18,958 nucleotides of DNA from Ectocarpus siliculosus. Its lineage: Eukaryota; Sar; Phaeophyceae; Ectocarpales; Ectocarpaceae. The DNA lies in contig FN649733.1 in assembly GCA_000310025.1 (NCBI GenBank), positions 1,242,383 to 1,261,340 of the forward strand. Direction: 5' to 3'. Both the position numbers and the translations under genes were made by a program. Shown here in pieces: positions 15,498 through 18,958 of this stretch (the stretch's first letter is position 1; the number at the start of each line of letters is the position of its first letter). The notes under the pieces were generated by a model, which saw nothing but the letters and a program-made list of their open reading frames with translations, ran no database searches and had not been told where the DNA came from.

Positions 15498-18120
15498 TAC
15501 CTCTCTCTCTGTTTTGCTTACCTCCCTCCCCCTCCTCCACTACGCCAATCTACCCTCCTATAGAGTAGTGCTATCAGAGGCCAGGAGGGCCCTGTTCAAC
15601 CGCGAGAGCGTTGTCGAGATCTTGGTCAACTCCATCATCCACAAGGACGGCGGCTCCGCGGCTGCGGCGGTGGCAACAGCGGCGGCGGCTGCGGCAAGGG
15701 TAGAGAAGGGTCAAGACGGAGTAGGGGCTCCGGGGGAGGGGGGGGGCGAGGGGGGGCTGAGGCGTGTTGGCGACGGCGAGGGGAGGCGGTCGGGCGTGAC
15801 GCTCGTTGGAGTGGTGAGAAGGACTTGCTTACCGTTAATATTCAGCCGGTCTGGAGACGAGAGCTTTTTTTTCGCTGCAACAGAATGAAACACAACGTGG
15901 CCAAGCACCACATTCCGTAGAGGGGCCGACCGATCCAGGGACCCGTCAACAATATTACAAAAAGAGAGAGATGTTTGCACCAAAGTCACGCCTGGGAAGC
16001 TGACATACCTCTATGAGACCCCTCCCCTACTTTGGGGGAGAGTCTCACAGATAGGGGAGGAGTCTCAAAGAGGTATGTCAACTTCCCAGGCGCGATTTCG
16101 GTGCAAACATCTCTCTCTTTTTTAATGTTCTTGATGGGCCTCTGGATCGGTCGGCTCCTCTACGGAATGTGGTTCCGCGAAATCACGCAAGGGTGCTATA
16201 CCACACAACCTGGAGCATGCAAATACTCAGGGTGCTAGCCAGTTTGGAGATAACTCATTTTACACTGCAAGAATCAACACAAGCAGACAAGCACCACATT
16301 CCGTAGAGGAGCCGACCGATCCAGCCCACCAAGCACAACAACCGCACGAGAGACGCTTGCACCGAACGACGCTTGGGAAGTTGAAAATACTTATGTGAGA
16401 CTCTTCCCGTGTCTATCAAGCGATCGAAACAACTGCCAAGCACACACCTGTAAGAGGTGCCAAAGTTGCGTGTGAGTTTGTAAGATGTCAATATTGTTTC
16501 ATTTTTGTGGTGCTGGTGTTGTTGATGCTGCTATCGTCATCATCGTCATGGGATCTGTTTTTTTTCATTTCGATGGCGCTACTATGTAGTACACGGGCCC
16601 ACCTCTCTCCACCCCCCCCCCCCCCTTTCCTGACGTCCCTCCCCTGCCTAACATTCCATCTATGCTCTTCGAGAACCTTTTCTTTTTTGTCACGATGGCT
16701 TCCCCCCCCCCGAACACTACTCATGCCAATCATCGCCGTGTCAATACCGCTGCTGCTTCTCCTCCCAACGTTGATGCTCCCCGCCCCGTGAACGGAAAAA
16801 CTAAAATGACGTCGCGAAACCTTGTCGGCGCCTGAAGCTGGCGAAGGGGGTGGCCACCATTGCGGAGAGGAAACGGGTGGCGGAGGTGCTGACGGTGCTG
16901 AAGCACGCGCTGTTTAAGGCTATCACGATCAACGCCGGCGGCGACGACCCCGACGAGGGGAACAAGGTTCGTTGGCTTGTGGCCCCGACACGCCACCGCG
17001 GTATATGGTGGCACGAAGCGGTGGATGGATTTTGCGCGGCGTGAATTTCGTTCGGGGTGTTCCTTGCAAGGGTAACCGTCCGTGCCTGTGTTTCGTGGTT
17101 CTTTGCAAGCGTCAAGCTCGTATTTAGTCGTTACCGAAGATGTTCCTTTTTTTTTTGTTTCCGCAGAAACGTTCTTACCGCGGAATCCATCATATCCTCG
17201 GTGCGAAGCCTCAAGTAGCCGCGGTCCAGAGGATGTTAACAGGTGCACCATACACGTCTCGCCCAGCAGCGCACTCTAAATACCCTCCCTCTAAGCTATG
17301 GCTTGTTTTTCCGATCAGTGTATTCAGTTGCAGACGGATCGAAAACAAGGCGGTAGGACAATAAATCCCACTTGATACGACCAAAATAGACCCACACAAA
17401 TAGGCCCACTTGATGCGAGCGGAATAACTCACATGGTTCGAACGCTTAGATCTCGATCTCAGGGCTCCTTTTCCCATGCCTTCTCGCTGCGTTTTGTTGG
17501 CGGTAGTGACGGCGTTGTTGTTTTCACTCGCTACGGTATCGCTGTGACTGTCGGTGCGGCCGCCCCTTTTTTATGTAGTATCACTGTGACTTGTTGATTG
17601 TGGTTGAAATATTGTAGAAGTTTTCGATTTGTTGGTGACTTGCTTGATTGCTGTTTCCGCCGTAACAGGGACTGGCGGCCCTCCTGGCCAACACGGAGGT
17701 AGACCGCGGCTCCGGCTTGGCAAGAAAAACGAGCCTGACCTCTTCCTCTTCGGCGAGCAACCTTGCCGGAATTTCGAACAGCACCGGCGAGGGGGGCTGT
17801 GAAGAGACCGGGAAAGTCGGCAGCAGCGGCGTGCTGGTGTCGACAACGGCAACGATCTCCACCGGAAACGCCGATCCCAATAGTAGCGGCGGGGGTCGCC
17901 GCCCTCGTCGCCGCTGGAGCGGGAGCGGGGCGGGGGTGGGTGGTAGCGGCGGGGGGTTCGGAAGCGGGGGGGGGGGGGGTCAATCGATACGGAGAAAGGG
18001 GTCTAGGGGGGTTTCGTGACGTGGAAGGTGAGGCGATCCGAGGTGGCCGCCAAGGTTTCCGAGTTGGTGAGGATTGCAAGGATCTGGTGGAGGCCCTCAA
18101 GATCGTTCGGCTCGTGCCAG
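10650..18120 (+). CDS. Multi-exon gene of unknown function with hydrophobic N terminus
   Basis: My exon chain is 10650-11048, 11479-11667, 12032-12664, 13596-13661, 13907-13937, 14298-14404, 14867-15000, 15564-15813, 16838-16966, and 17669 to about 18019, with a possible further exon to 18120. Phases at the joins are 0,0,0,0,1,0,2,0,0 and agree on both sides each time, with the frame open throughout (about 646 codons before the last exon). Hydrophobic, possibly membrane, segments lie at residues 52-70, 86-103 and 150-172. Then comes a basic/aromatic stretch (KWVFLRFKLASFLPW), a Ser/Gly-rich insert, and many amphipathic helices. I do not recognise the family. Two separate genes are possible, but I saw no stop codon or new start that requires it. 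Confidence 0.6.
11049..11478 (+). other. Intron 1 of the unknown gene
   Basis: 430 nt from GTAAGC to a pyrimidine-rich acceptor (ttgttctcgttatcctcc...cag). A second CAG directly follows, so a tandem NAGNAG choice (exon starting at 11479 or 11482) would add or drop one glutamine. A frame over about 11245-11330 reads VFIKRAGLEIKSTTYDNLAT and could be an unplaced small exon, but I found no matching splice sites in phase. Confidence 0.55.
11479..11667 (+). CDS. Unknown gene, exon 2
   Basis: 63 codons in phase 0 on both sides. It encodes CVESVKSRTDLGFRRYV, a strongly hydrophobic aromatic stretch (LQAVLLWYTWFFSLLARYL), and an ending YNGREAKIVWKDWLYDQ before CAG/GTGCTT. The hydrophobic run could be a third membrane segment. 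The donor is moderate; the acceptor is strong. Confidence 0.65.
11668..12031 (+). other. Intron 2 of the unknown gene
   Basis: 364 nt with no supported coding content. It ends gcaaccgattaacag before ATG AAG TGG. Confidence 0.55.
12032..12664 (+). CDS. Unknown gene, exon 3 with Ser/Gly-rich insert
   Basis: 211 codons, the longest exon. It opens with a compact block (KWVFLRFKLASFLPWSDVRR then IPLVRVGGLSINVTES), followed by about 120 residues of Ser/Gly/Asn/Arg-rich, probably disordered sequence. It ends with a helix (YEWERVAQATLEHAFGHEFT). The donor is CAG/GTGGGC. The frame runs on past the donor to 12826, but the amino-acid character changes to intron-like at the donor. Confidence 0.7.
12665..13595 (+). 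other. Intron 3 of the unknown gene
   Basis: 931 nt with no convincing exon. It contains G runs (about 12911-12917) and a C run (about 13523-13529). It ends cctccgcgacag. Confidence 0.5.
13596..13661 (+). CDS. Unknown gene, exon 4 (short amphipathic helix)
   Basis: 22 codons, MYTEEAASIMRRLSRIFVNL then MK, between a gacag acceptor and a strong GTAAGG donor. It is in phase 0 on both sides, and the product is an amphipathic helix. Confidence 0.6.
13907..13937 (+). CDS. Unknown gene, exon 5 (microexon)
   Basis: 31 nt giving VAAKGIDQQL plus one base (G), before a GTATGT donor. Joined to exon 6 it reads QLGEIVLQDM without a break, which supports the frame. The acceptor needed for phase 0 is gctggag at 13906. 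A better-looking acceptor, acccgcag at 13899, would add 7 nt and shift frame unless exon 4 ends differently. The 5' edge is therefore unsettled. Confidence 0.5.
13938..14297 (+). other. Intron 5 of the unknown gene
   Basis: 360 nt from GTATGT to the acceptor gttttag. No coding content is supported. Confidence 0.5.
14298..14404 (+). CDS. Unknown gene, exon 6
   Basis: The acceptor is gttttag and the donor CTG/GTGAGA. It enters in phase 1 and leaves in phase 0. It encodes GEIVLQDMSIQLSAAVWRDL, then TSSFFQWEGASVVRELV. It is G/C-biased at third positions and looks like a strand followed by helices. Confidence 0.65.
14405..14866 (+). other. Intron 6 of the unknown gene
   Basis: 462 nt. The end is atypical for an acceptor: CAA repeats (acaacaacaacaacag) rather than a pyrimidine tract directly before the AG. 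The pyrimidine-rich part lies about 20-60 nt upstream. Confidence 0.45.
14867..15000 (+). CDS. Unknown gene, exon 7
   Basis: Encodes LPARGVEFRFDVSLTASEMG then SRTALEIVTALTKRTMLQLG, ending CTT GGT CG before GTAAGA (phase 2). A consensus-like internal donor (GAC/GTGAGT at about 14900) could give a shorter form. The full exon joins exon 8 in frame with an arginine at the junction. Confidence 0.65.
15001..15563 (+). repeat. Intron 7 with long CT microsatellite
   Basis: 563 nt. From about 15305 to 15563 it is mostly pyrimidine, including an uninterrupted run of about 14-15 CT units near 15464-15494. It serves as an unusually long polypyrimidine tract before the acceptor ctcctatag. Confidence 0.8.
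15564..15813 (+). CDS. Unknown gene, exon 8
   Basis: It starts A GTA GTG CTA TCA, completing the split arginine codon of exon 7. It encodes VVLSEARRALFNRESVVEIL then VNSIIHKDGG, followed by an Ala run and a Gly-rich segment containing G homopolymers. The donor is GTG/GTGAGA at 15814, phase 0. The Ala/Gly tail is a probable disordered insert, and an earlier donor cannot be excluded. Confidence 0.6.
15908..16172. mobile_element. Foldback (MITE-like) element with two long inverted arms
   Basis: The arms at 15908-16030 and 16051-16172 are reverse complements with about 15 differences over about 122 positions by eye. They are separated by a 20-bp loop (16031-16050). The outer ends are ccacattccg and its complement. 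RNA or single-stranded DNA would fold into a hairpin of about 120 bp. No transposase is present, so if mobile it is non-autonomous. I did not find a clear target-site duplication. Confidence 0.8.
16294..16409. repeat. Third, diverged copy of the foldback arm
   Basis: In the same orientation as the left arm (15908-16030), it begins with the identical ccacattccgtagagg and shares caagca just before it. It diverges in the middle and realigns at gggaagttga and gtgagactc. It has no inverted partner nearby, so it could be half of a second, broken element. In the right-arm sense, this copy and the right arm both translate to ...IGRLLYGMW. Confidence 0.7.
16838..16966 (+). CDS. Unknown gene, exon 9
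   Basis: 43 codons in phase 0: LAKGVATIAERKRVAEVLTV then LKHALFKAITINAGGDDPDE, ending GGG AAC AAG before GTTCGT. It is strongly helical and G/C-biased at third positions. The donor and acceptor are both below consensus, so the exact edges may move. Confidence 0.6.
16967..17668 (+). other. Intron 9, with an orphan exon-like piece
   Basis: 702 nt. A textbook acceptor (T10 then gtttccgcag) lies at 17165. In phase 0 the sequence after it reads KRSYRGIHHILGAKPQVAAV then QRMLTG before G/GTGCAC (about 17243). That end is in phase 1 and does not fit exon 10, so I left it out of the main model. It may be an alternative exon or mark wrong edges elsewhere. Confidence 0.4.
17669..18019 (+). CDS. Unknown gene, exon 10, 3' end uncertain
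   Basis: The acceptor ccgccgtaacag is followed by GGA CTG GCG GCC. It encodes GLAALLANTEVDRGSG, a Ser/Thr/Gly-rich stretch, then an Arg/Gly-rich low-complexity tail. In the written sequence a stop occurs at 18017-18019, just after a G run of about 13 (17967-17979). A one-base error in that run would move the frame to one that stays open to 18209. The exon may therefore be terminal, or it may continue. Confidence 0.5.
   Translation, partial: GLAALLANTEVDRGSGLARKTSLTSSSSASNLAGISNSTGEGGCEETGKVGSSGVLVSTTATISTGNADPNSSGGGRRPRRRWSGSGAGVGGSGGGFGSGGGGGQSIRRKGSRGVS
18028..18120 (+). CDS. Possible last visible exon with an internal frame slip
   Basis: From 18028 one frame reads VRRSEVAAKVSELVRIA. From about 18081 a different frame reads DLVEALKIVRLVPG, up to CAG/GTTTGT at 18121. 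Both halves are helix-like with G/C third positions and would form one continuous helix if a single base were missing near 18079-18081. The choice between a sequencing error and a real frameshift cannot be made here. Confidence 0.4.
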
Positions 18121-18500
18121 GTTTGTTTTGGGTTTGGGATAACGGCAGTTGGGGAACCAAAACCGGGCGGGATTGTTGTGATGGCGGAAAGGAGGATTAT
18201 TCTGGCTGATGCTGCTGCTACGTGTGCGTGGGTGTGGTAACCTACCGGGTGCGCCAGAGCTTTCTGGAATATGGTAGCTGGCGGTACCAGTTTGTGTGAA
18301 TGTCCTGACTTGAGAGATGGTTATACTTTGGCTGCATGAGTCGACGTGCGTGGCTCAATCGAGAAACGTCGTACCGTACGGTTACTCGTTTTTGGCGCAC
18401 AAAGAACATTATCTTCGTTCTCGATGCATTGTGGCCTTCAAAAGAAGGGCTGGCGCCGCACACCTCCCTTAAAAGCGAAATTATCCTACGTCTGCGACAA
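18121..18500. other. Non-coding stretch
   Basis: Probable intron or 3' flanking sequence. It is lower in GC than the exons, and no supported exon or terminator-like signal is visible on either strand. Confidence 0.4.
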
Positions 18501-18958
18501 CGCCCCCCCCCCCCCCCCGGACCCCCCAAAAAAAAAACAATCCCCCCTTCCTAACCAAAAAAAAAAACACAAAGTATCCCCCCATAAAATTTAAAACCGG
18601 TGGGGCTTATCCCTATGCCAACCCCTGTAATCCAAAAAAAAACAACTGCCCCCGGGGTCTTTTTATCCACCCCCAATTTTTATGGGCCCCAAGGAAAGGG
18701 GCCCTTTTAAATGGGAACACCAACACCCCCCCCCCCCCCCCCCCGAAACCCCCCAAAAAAATACCCCCCAGGGGGCCCCCCCCCGGAAAAACCGGGGGCC
18801 CAAACCTTTTTCCGGCCCCAACTGCCCCAACCCCAAAATTAACTGGAAAAAATGAACCACTGGAACCAACGGAAAACCCTCCGGGGGGTCCTGGAACCGG
18901 GGAACCACCAAAAGGCCCGGGCACCCCCCCCAAACCAAAAAAATATTTTGCCTGGAAA
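18501..18958. other. Low-quality homopolymer-rich contig end
   Basis: Almost every base sits in a run of two or more. C runs of up to about 18 and A runs of up to about 11 alternate, quite unlike the preceding 18 kb. The Gly/Pro/Phe-rich frames here are artefacts. This pattern is typical of unreliable base calls at a read or contig end. Confidence 0.75.

Larger units (their letters stand above)
15814..16837 (+). other. Intron 8 of the unknown gene, hosting a foldback element
   Basis: 1,024 nt, the longest intron in the window. Apart from the foldback element and the third arm copy (listed separately) it contains a C run (16612-16624), T-rich stretches and no supported exon. The acceptor (gcgcctgaag, 16837) is weak. 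Confidence 0.5.

Noticed and set aside
18613-18938. Gly/Pro/Phe-rich minus-strand frames
   Set aside because: Produced by homopolymer runs in the low-quality contig end.
1-18958. CRISPR array, tRNA or rRNA genes, bacterial operon structure
   Set aside because: No regularly spaced repeats, no cloverleaf or rRNA-like conserved blocks were noticed, and the genes are intron-split and eukaryotic in style.

Overview
The window looks like nuclear DNA of a GC-rich, intron-rich eukaryote, most likely a brown alga or another stramenopile. Exons are short (about 30-630 nt), introns run from about 250 to 1,000 nt, and the introns carry CT, CAG and CAA microsatellites. Proteins hold long Gly/Ala/Ser/Gln low-complexity inserts. 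There are no bacterial features. The lineage is inferred from style, not from a marker gene.

Left part, minus strand (486-2401): five consecutive exons with perfectly matching splice phases encode an N-terminal piece of a zizimin-type DOCK guanine-nucleotide exchange factor. The DHR1/C2 and DHR2 catalytic domains would lie beyond the left edge, and the first coding exon(s) were not identified. Two of the exons (486-656 and 1025-1137) are flanked by intronic inverted repeats of about 85 bp (359-443 and 1208-1301). This layout could favour exon circularisation or mark an inserted element.

2402-6587 is a 4.2 kb stretch with no gene I can defend. It holds a few weak exon-like pieces, CAG repeats and homopolymers, and possibly the missing 5' exons of the DOCK gene.

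Middle, minus strand (6588-10349): a single uninterrupted 1,253-codon gene. Its layout (N-terminal beta-rich propeller-like half, short coiled coil, beta-sandwich-like segments, C-terminal helices) resembles the FAAP100/FANCB type of Fanconi anaemia core-complex subunit. This is a tentative identification. Its start faces the start of the next gene across about 300 bp (10350-10649), a likely shared divergent promoter.

Right part, plus strand (10650 to about 18120): a chain of at least ten phase-compatible exons of a protein I do not recognise. It has hydrophobic segments at its N terminus, a Ser/Gly-rich insert, and alpha-helical or amphipathic stretches. One of its introns carries a foldback element (15908-16172, two arms of about 122 bp around a 20-bp loop) and a third, diverged copy of the same arm (16294-16409). 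The 3' end is confused by a long G run and an apparent one-base frame slip near 18080.

The last about 460 bp (18500-18958) is almost all stacked homopolymers and looks like low-quality contig-end sequence rather than genome.
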